From: JAAYAO01 sp051133435
GTDB lineage: Bacteria; Actinomycetota; Actinomycetes; Propionibacteriales; Propionibacteriaceae
DNA: 64,000 bases
Direction of reading: 5' to 3'
NCBI RefSeq assembly: GCF_051133435.1
Contig: NZ_JBPGNY010000001.1
Location: 936,550-1,000,549 of the forward strand
Below the pieces are notes generated by a model. The model had not been told where the DNA came from. It was given only the letters and a program-made list of their open reading frames with translations, and searched no databases. Positions 24,238 through 32,352 of this stretch are shown here, piece by piece. The translations under genes were made by a program, and so were the position numbers. Position 1 is the stretch's first letter. Every line of letters starts with the position of its first letter.

Positions 24238-25553
24238 GCCGGCACCTTCTCCTGGGCCCGCTTCCGACCGGCTTCGAGTTCCTTGTTCAGATCCACCACG
24301 TAACGACCGTAATCCACCTGAATGGTGTGGCGACGGGCGGAGTAGTACTGGCCGGTGTGGTCCTTCTCGTCCTCGACGATGATCCGTTCCATCTCGGCCA
24401 CCTCGGGCAGTTCGTATTCCCCGGTGAGCACCCCGATGAGCAGCTTCGACTGCTGCTCGGCCAGCGGAATGATCGACGGGGACGCCTGGGCGCAGCCGAT
24501 GAAGAACAGGTTGTCGATGCCCGGCTTGATCATGCGCTTGAACAGCGGGAAGGAGTTGTCCTCCCGGGGCAGCAGTTCGGGATCGTCGAAGAACGGGAAG
24601 TCCAGGTCGTAGCCGGTGGCGCAGACGATCACATCCACTTCGATCCGGCGGCCGTCGGTCAGAATCACCGCGTCACCGTCGAGCCTCTCGATCGCGGGCA
24701 CGACGGTGATGTCGCCCGAACCGGCCCGCTCCAGGAAGTCGACGCTCACCGACGGGTGTGCCGCCAAGGGCTCGTGATCGGGATCGGGCAGGCCGTAGTT
24801 CGACATCTTGCCGACGGTCTTCTTGATCACCCGACGCGACAGGGCCAGGCCGAGCTTCTTCGGCATCCACGGCGGACGCATCAGCTTGTCGGCCGGCACC
24901 CCGTTGCGGTACTTCGGCAGCACCCAGACCCCGCGACGGGCCGACTGGTAGAGCTTCTTGGTGATCGAGCGGTGCGACAGTTCCGAACCCAGGTCCATGC
25001 CGGAGTTGCCCATCCCGACCACCATCACGGTCTTGCCGCGCATGTCGATCGGCTCGAAGGGGCTGATGTACTCGTGGGAGTGAATGATCTGCCCGTTGAA
25101 CTCACCGGGGTACTCGGGCAGGCGCGGCTTCCAGTGGTGCCCGTTGGCCACCACCAGATTCTCGTAGGTGCGGGTGGTGCCGTCGCTGAGGGTGAGCTCC
25201 CAGCCTTCGGCAACCCGGCGGGCCTTGGTGACCGCGGTGTTGAAGGTGATCTTGTCGCGCAACCCGAAGTGATCGACGTAGTCGTTGAAGTAGTCGAAGA
25301 TCAGCGAGTGGTGCGGGAAATGCGGCCAGTCGGCCGGCGCCGGGTAGTCGGCGAACTCCATCCGGGTGGTGGACGTGTCGATGTGCAGGCTCTCGTAGCA
25401 CGCCGACATGCCGTTCGGATTCTTGAAGTACCAGTTGCCGCCGACGTTGTCCGACATCTCGAAGCAGTCGAACGAGATCCCGGCGTCCTGCAGTTTCTTC
25501 GCCGTGCTGAATCCGGAGCAACCGGCTCCGATGATTGCGACCGTGGGTGTCAT
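24234..25553 (-). CDS. Flavin-containing monooxygenase (FMO family)
   Basis: 439 residues. FAD motif GAGCSG (9-14), FMO fingerprint FxGxxxHxxxY present as FNGQIIHSHEY, and NADPH motif GMGNSG. It is shorter than the two BVMOs and lacks the HTxxWP version of the fingerprint, so it is an FMO (heteroatom oxygenation, or type II-like Baeyer-Villiger activity). AGGAGG lies just upstream of the ATG. It heads an operon with an esterase and an LLM oxidoreductase, and is divergent from the arylsulfatase gene across a 232-base AT-richer control region. Confidence 0.88.
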   Translation of the reverse strand: MTPTVAIIGAGCSGFSTAKKLQDAGISFDCFEMSDNVGGNWYFKNPNGMSACYESLHIDTSTTRMEFADYPAPADWPHFPHHSLIFDYFNDYVDHFGLRDKITFNTAVTKARRVAEGWELTLSDGTTRTYENLVVANGHHWKPRLPEYPGEFNGQIIHSHEYISPFEPIDMRGKTVMVVGMGNSGMDLGSELSHRSITKKLYQSARRGVWVLPKYRNGVPADKLMRPPWMPKKLGLALSRRVIKKTVGKMSNYGLPDPDHEPLAAHPSVSVDFLERAGSGDITVVPAIERLDGDAVILTDGRRIEVDVIVCATGYDLDFPFFDDPELLPREDNSFPLFKRMIKPGIDNLFFIGCAQASPSIIPLAEQQSKLLIGVLTGEYELPEVAEMERIIVEDEKDHTGQYYSARRHTIQVDYGRYVVDLNKELEAGRKRAQEKVPA

Positions 25554-25593
25554 GGTCCTCCTAGAACTTGGTCCCCGACGGAATGGTTCATTC

Positions 25594-25681
25594 TGACTAA
25601 CACTATGTCAACCCAGTAGTCTCACGGTCCAGGATGGTTGCTGGACAATGTGAGCAATCCCTTACTAGACATTTTGCTAGT
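25594..25681. promoter_or_regulatory. Divergent control region with hairpin and operator-like palindrome
   Basis: The 232-base gap between the flavin monooxygenase (minus) and arylsulfatase (plus) is locally AT-rich. It holds TTGACA/TAGTGT-like promoter elements on the minus strand near 25594-25612 and a split hairpin at 25621-25654 (CTCAC+GTCCAG pairing with CTGGAC+GTGAG). An inverted repeat, ACTAG-N8-CTAGT, lies at 25664-25681. These are candidate binding sites for the TetR regulator at 28695-29315. The assignment is inferred from position and symmetry. Confidence 0.5.
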
Positions 25682-25785
25682 TACTTGAGTGTTCGTCACC
25701 CACCGGACCCAGACACCGACATCAGCCAGGGGGACCCACGTCAGCGGGACCAGACATCACCAGTTCGCACCAGGATCGGCCCAAC

Positions 25786-27936
25786 GTGGTGCTCGTCCTG
25801 CTGGACGATGTGGGGTTCGGGGCGAGCTCGGTGGTCGGCGGCCCGATCCGGATGCCAACCGCGGAACGTCTCGCCGAGGCGGGGCTGCTCTACAACCGCT
25901 TCCACACCACCGCCATCTGCTCACCGACTCGAGCGAGCCTGCTGACCGGCTGCGACGCCCATGCCACCGGCGTCGGGACGGTACTGAACGTGGCGAGCAA
26001 CGAGCCGGGCTATGACGGGGTACTGCGGGACGAAACCGCCACCATCGCTCGCATCCTCAAGGACGCGGGCTACGCCACCGGGGCCTTCGGCAAATGGCAC
26101 CTGACACCGGCCTGGGAAACATCGGAGCTGGGGCCCTTCGACCGCTGGCCCATCGGCCGGGGCTTCGACACCTTCTACGGGTTCCTCGGCGGGGAATCGG
26201 ATCACTACGAGCCGAACCTTTATCGCGGGACGACCCCGATCCCACTGCCGGACGGGCCGTACCACTTCACCGAGGACATGGTCACCCAGGCGTCCGATTG
26301 GATCCGGCTGCAGACCGCCATGAAGCCCGACCAACCCTTCTTCGCCTACCTCGCGCCGGGGGCGGCACACGCCCCACTGCATGTGGAGGACGCCTGGATC
26401 GAGAAGTATCGCGGCGTCTTCGACGAGGGCTGGGACGCGATCCGGCAGAAGCTGCTGGCGGGCCAGATCGCGGCGGGGGTGGCGCCTGCGGACACCGTGC
26501 TGACCGAGCGTCCCGAAGGCCTGCCGGCGTGGGAGAGCCTCTCGCCGGAGGAGCAGCAGGTGGGTATTCGCCTGATGGAGGCCTATGCCGGGTTCCTGGA
26601 GCACTGCGATACCCAACTGGGGCACGTGGTCGACACCCTGGAGGAACTGGGTCGCCGGGAGAACACGCTGTTCCTGTACGTCGTCGGCGACAACGGCAGT
26701 TCGGCCGAGGCCGGTCTGTCCGGCAGCGTGAGCTATTTCGGCGCCATGACCGGCATTCTCGAAAGCACCGACCAGGCCCTGGACCTGTTGGACGAGGTCG
26801 GCTCGAAGCGCACCTATCCCCAGTACCCGGCCGGTTGGGCCTGGGCGATGTGCTCGCCCTTCCAGTGGGTGAAGACGGTCGCCTCGCACTTCGGCGGAAC
26901 CCGCAATCCCCTGATCGTGAGCTGGCCACAGGGCATCGCCCAGCGGGGGCTCCGCAGCCAGTTCGGCCACGTGAACGACATCGTGCCGACCATTCTCGAG
27001 GTGACCGGAACCACGGCTCCCGACACGGTCGCAGGAGTCGAACAGCGTCCGATGGACGGCACCAGCCTGGCGTACAGCTTCGACGCCCCGGACGCCCCGG
27101 AACGGCACACGACCCAGCACTTCGAGGTCTTCGGCCATCGATCGATCTACCACGAGGGCTGGATCGCCTCGGCCACCCACGGCGTCGCTCCGTGGTTCGC
27201 CGCCCGCAAGTACCAGAAGGCGAGCCCCCTGTCCGACGACATCTGGGAGCTTTACAACACGCTGGAGGATTTCAGTCAGGCCAAGGACTTGTCGTCCGAA
27301 CACCCCGACAAACTCGCCGAGCTGCAGGAGCTGTTCGATGCCGAGATCCGGCGAACCGGCATCCCCGAACCGGTGGACGTGCGCACGAACCGCAAGCCGT
27401 TGCCGAACCTGTTGATGGGACGCAATGAGCTGGTCTTCACCGGCCCCGTCACGGCGGTTCCGGAGAGCAACGGCCCGGTGCTGTCGGGTAATCACTGGTT
27501 GCTCGAGGCGGAGGTGGAGATTCCGGCCGAGGGAGTTCTGTTCAGCATGGGCAGTCGCCATGCCGGCATCGTCCTGTTCCTGGACGACGCGGGCCGGGCG
27601 AACTTCTGTTACCGGGTCTTCGAGGCGAGCCGCGTCGACCTCAGCTCCGAACCGTTGACGCGGGGCAGCCACACCCTCGCGGTCAGTTTCGTCGCCGACT
27701 CCCCCACCTCGCTCGGCACCGCCGGGGTGGTGCGCCTCAGCGTTGACGGCACCGAGGTCGCCGACTCCCGGATCGAGCGCACCCAGAACACCTATTTCTC
27801 GTTCGACGAACCCCTGACCGTCGGACGGACCTCGGGCTCCCCGGTGGGCGATGCCCACCCGCAGTCCTACCCCTACACCCAACGCATCAAGCGGGTACGC
27901 ATCGCTTGGGGCCCAGAACAGGAGAACCTACTGTGA
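25786..27936 (+). CDS. Arylsulfatase (type I, formylglycine), first copy
   Basis: 716 residues from GTG 25786. The sulfatase signature CSPTR (C45, to be converted to formylglycine), metal ligands D7-D8, GKWH (K103, H105), H195 and GDN (D302-N303) are present, and a C-terminal beta domain of about 200 residues follows, as in large AtsA-type enzymes. The start is odd. The frame is open back to 25681 and encodes a plausible lead-in ending SSHQDRPNVV, but no ATG, GTG or TTG precedes 25786. The native N-terminus may therefore use a rare codon. Overlap with the SDR gene (GTGA) suggests desulfation followed by alcohol oxidation. Confidence 0.88.
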   Translation: MVLVLLDDVGFGASSVVGGPIRMPTAERLAEAGLLYNRFHTTAICSPTRASLLTGCDAHATGVGTVLNVASNEPGYDGVLRDETATIARILKDAGYATGAFGKWHLTPAWETSELGPFDRWPIGRGFDTFYGFLGGESDHYEPNLYRGTTPIPLPDGPYHFTEDMVTQASDWIRLQTAMKPDQPFFAYLAPGAAHAPLHVEDAWIEKYRGVFDEGWDAIRQKLLAGQIAAGVAPADTVLTERPEGLPAWESLSPEEQQVGIRLMEAYAGFLEHCDTQLGHVVDTLEELGRRENTLFLYVVGDNGSSAEAGLSGSVSYFGAMTGILESTDQALDLLDEVGSKRTYPQYPAGWAWAMCSPFQWVKTVASHFGGTRNPLIVSWPQGIAQRGLRSQFGHVNDIVPTILEVTGTTAPDTVAGVEQRPMDGTSLAYSFDAPDAPERHTTQHFEVFGHRSIYHEGWIASATHGVAPWFAARKYQKASPLSDDIWELYNTLEDFSQAKDLSSEHPDKLAELQELFDAEIRRTGIPEPVDVRTNRKPLPNLLMGRNELVFTGPVTAVPESNGPVLSGNHWLLEAEVEIPAEGVLFSMGSRHAGIVLFLDDAGRANFCYRVFEASRVDLSSEPLTRGSHTLAVSFVADSPTSLGTAGVVRLSVDGTEVADSRIERTQNTYFSFDEPLTVGRTSGSPVGDAHPQSYPYTQRIKRVRIAWGPEQENLL

Positions 27937-28655
27937 CCGACCAGACCTTGAACCTCAACGGAAAAGTAGCGCTGATCACCGGTGCGGCACGCGGCCAGGG
28001 TGCGGCTGCGGTGAAGCTGTTCCACGACCTCGGCGCCACTGTGATCGGCACCGATGTCACCGACGGTTCCGAGGTGGTGGCGGGCCTCGATCGGGCCGAG
28101 TTCCAAGCCCTCGACATCAGCGACGAGGACGCCTGGCAGCGCGTGGTCGAGTATGTCGTGACCACTCATGGACGGCTGGACGTGCTGTTGAACAATGCCG
28201 CGATCCACGAGCCGGCCGATTTCTTCGCCTATCCGATGAGCGACATGCGTCGGATGATCGACATCAACCTGTTCGGCCCGATCCTGGGTATGCGGGCGGC
28301 CGCCGCGGTGATGGGCGAGGGTGCCTCGATCATCAACGTGTCGTCCAACGACGGTATGCGGGGTCGTCCGGGCAACCTGCCCTACTCGGTCAGCAAGTTC
28401 GGGGTGCGCGGCGCCAGCCGTTCGGCGGCCTGGGATCTGGCCGGCAAGGGCATCCGGGTGAACTGCATCATGCCCGGGGCGATCGACACCGAGATGTTGC
28501 ACGGGGCCACCGCACAGGTGAACCTCAATTTCATTCCGATGCGCCGACTGGGTCACGCCAACGAGGTGGCCCCGATGGCGGCCTTCCTGGCCAGCGATCT
28601 GGCCGGTTACATCACCGGCGCGGAGATCTCGGTCGACGGTGGGTTGTTGGCATGA
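27933..28655 (+). CDS. Short-chain dehydrogenase/reductase
   Basis: 240 residues. NAD(P)-binding TGAARGQG (16-23), structural NNAA and the catalytic Ser/Tyr/Lys set ending YSVSK are intact, as is the C-terminal GAEISVDGG. It is closest in pattern to 3-alpha/20-beta-hydroxysteroid and 3-oxoacyl-ACP reductase-like SDRs. The GTG start overlaps the sulfatase stop. It would naturally oxidise the alcohol released from a sulfate ester to the ketone that a BVMO needs. This role is inferred from context, and the substrate is not known. Confidence 0.88.
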   Translation: MTDQTLNLNGKVALITGAARGQGAAAVKLFHDLGATVIGTDVTDGSEVVAGLDRAEFQALDISDEDAWQRVVEYVVTTHGRLDVLLNNAAIHEPADFFAYPMSDMRRMIDINLFGPILGMRAAAAVMGEGASIINVSSNDGMRGRPGNLPYSVSKFGVRGASRSAAWDLAGKGIRVNCIMPGAIDTEMLHGATAQVNLNFIPMRRLGHANEVAPMAAFLASDLAGYITGAEISVDGGLLA

Positions 28656-28694
28656 TGCTCCGCACCCCGGCATGAACGGATATGGTGGCGCCCG

Positions 28695-29315
28695 ATGAGC
28701 ACTCGACCGAAGCCCAACCTGCGTCAGGCGCAGAAGGAAATGACGCGCTCCATGTTGGTCCAGCGTGCGGGTGAGTTGTTCACCGAACGCGGCTATGCAC
28801 CGGTGACGATCGACGAGATCACCAACGCGGTCGGATGCAGCCGGGCCACGTTCTACTTGCACTTCAGTAGCAAGATCGACGTGCTGCGCGAGGTGTCGCG
28901 CACCATCCTCACCGAACGCCCGGTGGAGGTCTACGCCGAGCTGGACGACATTCTGGCCGCCGGTGATCGCAGCGACTTCGCCCGCTGGATGCGCCGAGCC
29001 CTGGACTGGTTCCTGGCCAACCGCGATTTCCTGCCGGTGTGGGACGAGGCCGCCTCCCTGGAGCCGGAGTTCCGCAAGGTGTCGCGGGTCAGCAGCGAAG
29101 AGCTCGCCGATGCGATGCCGAAGTTTCTCGCCACCTGGCCCGCCGAACGTCAGGCCGAGGCGCGGCTGCGGGTGATCCTGCTGGTGTCACAGTTGGAGCG
29201 CTTCTTCACCCGGTGGATCGTTCAGGGCGCGATCGACACCACCCCGGAGGAGGCCGCCCGGGTGTTGACCGATATCTGGTATCCGGCGCTCAGCGAGATG
29301 CAGCCCCGGAAGTGA
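28695..29315 (+). CDS. TetR-family transcriptional regulator
   Basis: 206 residues. The N-terminal helix-turn-helix is clear (AGELFTERGYAPVTIDEITNAVGCSRATFYLHFSSKIDVL), and the ligand-binding C-terminal domain has no recognisable specificity. It lies 39 bases after the SDR gene and probably controls the sulfatase-SDR operon and the divergent flavin monooxygenase operon through the palindromes at 25594-25681. Its last 26 bases overlap the end of the convergent radical SAM gene. Confidence 0.88.
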   Translation: MSTRPKPNLRQAQKEMTRSMLVQRAGELFTERGYAPVTIDEITNAVGCSRATFYLHFSSKIDVLREVSRTILTERPVEVYAELDDILAAGDRSDFARWMRRALDWFLANRDFLPVWDEAASLEPEFRKVSRVSSEELADAMPKFLATWPAERQAEARLRVILLVSQLERFFTRWIVQGAIDTTPEEAARVLTDIWYPALSEMQPRK

Positions 29316-30483
29316 CCGCCCGCGGCTGGTAGGCGCAGGTCGGGTCGGAGGCCAATGGGTCGCCGGTCATCGCGAAGGCCCGGGCCCGCGATCCCCCGCA
29401 GACGTCGTTGAACTCGCACACCCCGCACTTGCCCGAGTAGCCGGACGGGTCACGCAGCGCCCGGAACATCGGGTCGTCGCGGTAGATGTCCTTGAACGAC
29501 CGCTCGCGCACCGACCCGGCATCATGCGGCAGGAAACCACTGGGGTGCACGTGCCCGACATGGTCGATGAAGGCGAACCCGCGTCCGGAGTTCACCCCGA
29601 TCGGGGGCCGGCGCACCCGCACCCGCTCGGGCTCGCCCATCAGTTCCCGGGTCTCGGCCAGCAGCCGGTGGTAGAGCTCCCCGCGCGGCGGGGCCGGGTT
29701 GCCGTCGCCGGCGATCTCGCCGTCGGCCTCGGCGTCGCGTTGCAGCACGATCCGGCGGTAGTTGGGCGCCTCGGTCACCTTCACCGGAATCCAGTCGGAG
29801 ACATCGTGCAGCCAGTTGAGCACGTCCTCCTCCTGCTCGGGGGTGAGCGGGCCCAGGTGCGAACCGCGGCCCATCGGCACCAGGAAGAGCACGTACCACA
29901 GGTGTGCCCCCATCTGCCGGACGGTGTTCACGATCTGCGGCAGCTCATCGAGGTTGTCGGCGCAGATCGTGGTGTTCACCTGAAATCGGAAGCCGTGCTT
30001 CACGATCAGCTCGGCCGCCCGCAGGGTCGCTTCGAAGGTGCCGTCGATGCCCCGGAAGGCGTCGTGGGTGGCGGCGGTGGCCCCGTCCAGCGACAGCGAC
30101 ATCGCCTTGGTGCCGGCGGCCTTGATCTCGGCCAGCCGCTCGTCGGTGAACTTCGGGGTCACCGAGGGTGACAGTGAGATCGGCAATCCCGCCTCGGTGC
30201 CGTAACGAATCAGTTCGGCCAGATCTTCGCGCTCGAAGGCGTCCCCACCCGAGATCACCACCATCGGGCGTCCGTCGGGGTAGCTGGCCAGGTCGTCCAG
30301 CAGCGCCTTGCCCTCCTCGGTGCTCAGTTGCAGCGGGTCGGGGACGAACTGGGCGTCGGCCCGACAGTGCCGGCAGACCAACTGGCAGGCCCGGGTGACC
30401 TCCCAGACCAACAGGAAGGGCCGGTCGTTGAGGTCGTGGTGGACGGTGCGCACCAGCGGTGCATGGTGATGAGGATGGGTCAC
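29290..30483 (-). CDS. Radical SAM/SPASM protein (TIGR04053-like)
   Basis: 397 residues. The radical SAM cluster motif is C33-x3-C37-x2-C40 (TRACQLVCRHC), with the SAM-binding VISGGDAF. A C-terminal SPASM-type cysteine set (CGVCEFNDVCGGSRARAFAMTGDPLASDPTC) binds auxiliary Fe-S clusters. It belongs with the haem-maturase/peptide-maturase-like family common in actinobacteria (TIGR04053 by appearance). The precise reaction is not established. No precursor-peptide gene is evident next to it. The start is GTG at 30483. A His-rich N-terminus (HPHHH) is notable. It is convergent with and overlaps the TetR gene. Confidence 0.85.
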   Translation of the reverse strand: MTHPHHHAPLVRTVHHDLNDRPFLLVWEVTRACQLVCRHCRADAQFVPDPLQLSTEEGKALLDDLASYPDGRPMVVISGGDAFEREDLAELIRYGTEAGLPISLSPSVTPKFTDERLAEIKAAGTKAMSLSLDGATAATHDAFRGIDGTFEATLRAAELIVKHGFRFQVNTTICADNLDELPQIVNTVRQMGAHLWYVLFLVPMGRGSHLGPLTPEQEEDVLNWLHDVSDWIPVKVTEAPNYRRIVLQRDAEADGEIAGDGNPAPPRGELYHRLLAETRELMGEPERVRVRRPPIGVNSGRGFAFIDHVGHVHPSGFLPHDAGSVRERSFKDIYRDDPMFRALRDPSGYSGKCGVCEFNDVCGGSRARAFAMTGDPLASDPTCAYQPRAVTSGAASR

Positions 30484-30492
30484 CCCGACAGT

Positions 30493-30546
30493 CTACTACG
30501 CAAAGTAGGGGGACGGCCGGTCGTTGGTGACGCGGCCATCCCCCTA
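30493..30546. promoter_or_regulatory. Palindrome and long hairpin upstream of the radical SAM gene
   Basis: Two structures lie in the 100-base gap. CTACT-N6-AGTAG is a perfect short palindrome at 30493-30508, close to the radical SAM start and operator-like. A 14-bp stem with one mismatch (arms 30506-30519 and 30533-30546, TAGGGGGA...TCCCCCTA) would form a terminator hairpin after the binding-protein gene that ends at 30584. No T-run follows the stem. Confidence 0.55.
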
Positions 30547-30583
30547 CCGGGATGTTGCTTCAGTGGGCTCCGATGGACTCGGC

Positions 30584-32197
30584 TCAGTCGGCCACGTAGG
30601 CCTTCTTGAACGACACCATCGAGTTCGCGGCACCCTCGACGCCACCGACGTTGTCGGCCCAGAAGGTTGCCTCGGCGAACGGTGCCCAGGTGATGAACGG
30701 CACGGTCTCGACGTAGAGGGTCTCGATCTCGGCCATCACCGCCTTGGCCTCGTCCGGCTCGGCCGCCTTGAGCTTGTCGAGCAGTTCGTCCATCTCCGGC
30801 GAGGTCGGCATGCCGTAGACCTGGGTGCCCTCGGAGTGCATCGCGGCGTTCATCTTGGAGTACGGGTCGAACTCACGGATCGACACACCCCAGGCCATCA
30901 CCTCGTAGTCACCGGCCAGGGCGCGGGTGATCTGGTCGGCCGCGGTGCGCAGCAGTTCGGTCTCCACCTCGAAGCCGACCGCCTCGAGCTGGGCCTGCAC
31001 CGCCAGCGCGGTGTCGCGCGAGGCCTCGTCCTGCCCGTCGATGTAGTGCACCTTGCCGGAGTAGCCGTCGGCCTTGGCCTCCTCGAGCAGCTTCTTGGCC
31101 TCTTCGGGGTTGTACTCGATCTCGGGAACCGACTCGTTGTACCACTTGGAGTAATCGGCGAACAGGCGCAGGGTCGGGATGCCCTTGCTCTTGTAGGCCC
31201 GGTCGTGGACGACCTTCGGGTCGACCGCCATCGCCAGCGCCTTGCGCACCCGCGGGTCGGCTCCGGCATCGCTGCTCTCGCTGAGGATCGCGGCGTTGCT
31301 GGCGGCCACCATGTTCACGTAGCCCGGCTTGTCGGCCTCGAGCATGTCGTCGACCTCATCGGCACCGCGCAGGAAGACCGCCTGAACGTCACCGTTGCTC
31401 ATCGCGTCGATCGCGGCCTGGGGGTTGTCCAGGTAGGCGAAACGGACGGTGTCGAGATAGGGCTTGCCGTCCCAGTAGCCCTCGAAGGCCTCCACGGTGA
31501 CGGCCTCACCGGTGTCGACCGACTTCACCTTGAACGGGCCGGCGCCGATCGCTTCGAAGGCCTCGGGGCCACCGGCGTCGGAAGCCTTGGCCACGATCAT
31601 GCCCGGCCCGGTCGAGAGCATGTTCGGGAAGGTCGGGAACTTCTCGTTGATGGTGATCTTCAGCGTGGTCGCGTCGACCGCCTCGATCGACTTCACGTTC
31701 GACCGCCACAGCTGTCCCTCCGGGGCCCGCTGGGCAGCGGCGTAACGCTCCATGCTCCACTTCACCGCTTCGGCGTCCAGGGTGGTGCCGTCGTGGAATT
31801 TCAGGTCCGGACGCAGCTTGATGGTGAACTCGGTGAACTCGTCATTGGCCTCGAGCGACTCGGCCAGCTGGGGCACCAGTTCGCCCTTCTCGGCGTCGTA
31901 GCGCATCAGGGTGTCGTAGATGTTGTTCATCTCCACACCACCGGTCGACGCCGAAGCGATGGTCGCCGCCGGGTCGAGGCTGCGCGGTTCGAGGAAACCG
32001 GTCCAGGTGATGCTGCCGCCCTGTTTCGGTTCGGCATCGGTTTGCTTGCCGACCATTCCCTCGGTGTAGGACGAGCCCTCGCCGGGCCCGGTGTCGTCCG
32101 AATCGGTGTCGTCCTGGCCACCGCGGGCACATCCGCTCAATGCGAGCGCCCCCACCAGGGCAGCGACACCAAGTGCCTTCCAACGAGTGCTTCGCAT
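30584..32197 (-). CDS. Family 5 (peptide/nickel-type) solute-binding lipoprotein, first copy
   Basis: 537 residues. The lipoprotein signal peptide has lipobox LSGC (C23), and a Asp/Gly-rich linker follows. The mature part shows the SBP_bac_5 layout (EPRSLDPA...MRYDAEKGELVPQLAESL, VRKALAMAVDP). No permease or ATPase gene is adjacent, so it is an orphan subunit or uses a shared transporter. A clear paralogue at 60138-61763 sits beside the second arylsulfatase. Family 5 proteins bind peptides, metals, sugars and assorted hydrophobic compounds. The ligand here is unknown but may be a pathway substrate. Confidence 0.88.
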   Translation of the reverse strand: MRSTRWKALGVAALVGALALSGCARGGQDDTDSDDTGPGEGSSYTEGMVGKQTDAEPKQGGSITWTGFLEPRSLDPAATIASASTGGVEMNNIYDTLMRYDAEKGELVPQLAESLEANDEFTEFTIKLRPDLKFHDGTTLDAEAVKWSMERYAAAQRAPEGQLWRSNVKSIEAVDATTLKITINEKFPTFPNMLSTGPGMIVAKASDAGGPEAFEAIGAGPFKVKSVDTGEAVTVEAFEGYWDGKPYLDTVRFAYLDNPQAAIDAMSNGDVQAVFLRGADEVDDMLEADKPGYVNMVAASNAAILSESSDAGADPRVRKALAMAVDPKVVHDRAYKSKGIPTLRLFADYSKWYNESVPEIEYNPEEAKKLLEEAKADGYSGKVHYIDGQDEASRDTALAVQAQLEAVGFEVETELLRTAADQITRALAGDYEVMAWGVSIREFDPYSKMNAAMHSEGTQVYGMPTSPEMDELLDKLKAAEPDEAKAVMAEIETLYVETVPFITWAPFAEATFWADNVGGVEGAANSMVSFKKAYVAD

Positions 32198-32352
32198 GGG
32201 AAACTTCTTTCTGCTTGGTTCGACCGTGAACTTAGCTGTCGCGAAGCCGCCTTCTCGACAGCCGGTCCCACTGGGTCGAAGGTTTACCGCGCCTGATTCT
32301 CGGCAAAACTACGCTGCCCGGAACCAGACTTCGGTACAGGAGGTTCACACTC

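Noticed and set aside
25921..27882. 653-codon minus-strand frame opposite the first arylsulfatase
   Set aside because: Antisense shadow of the sulfatase, with no recognisable protein features.
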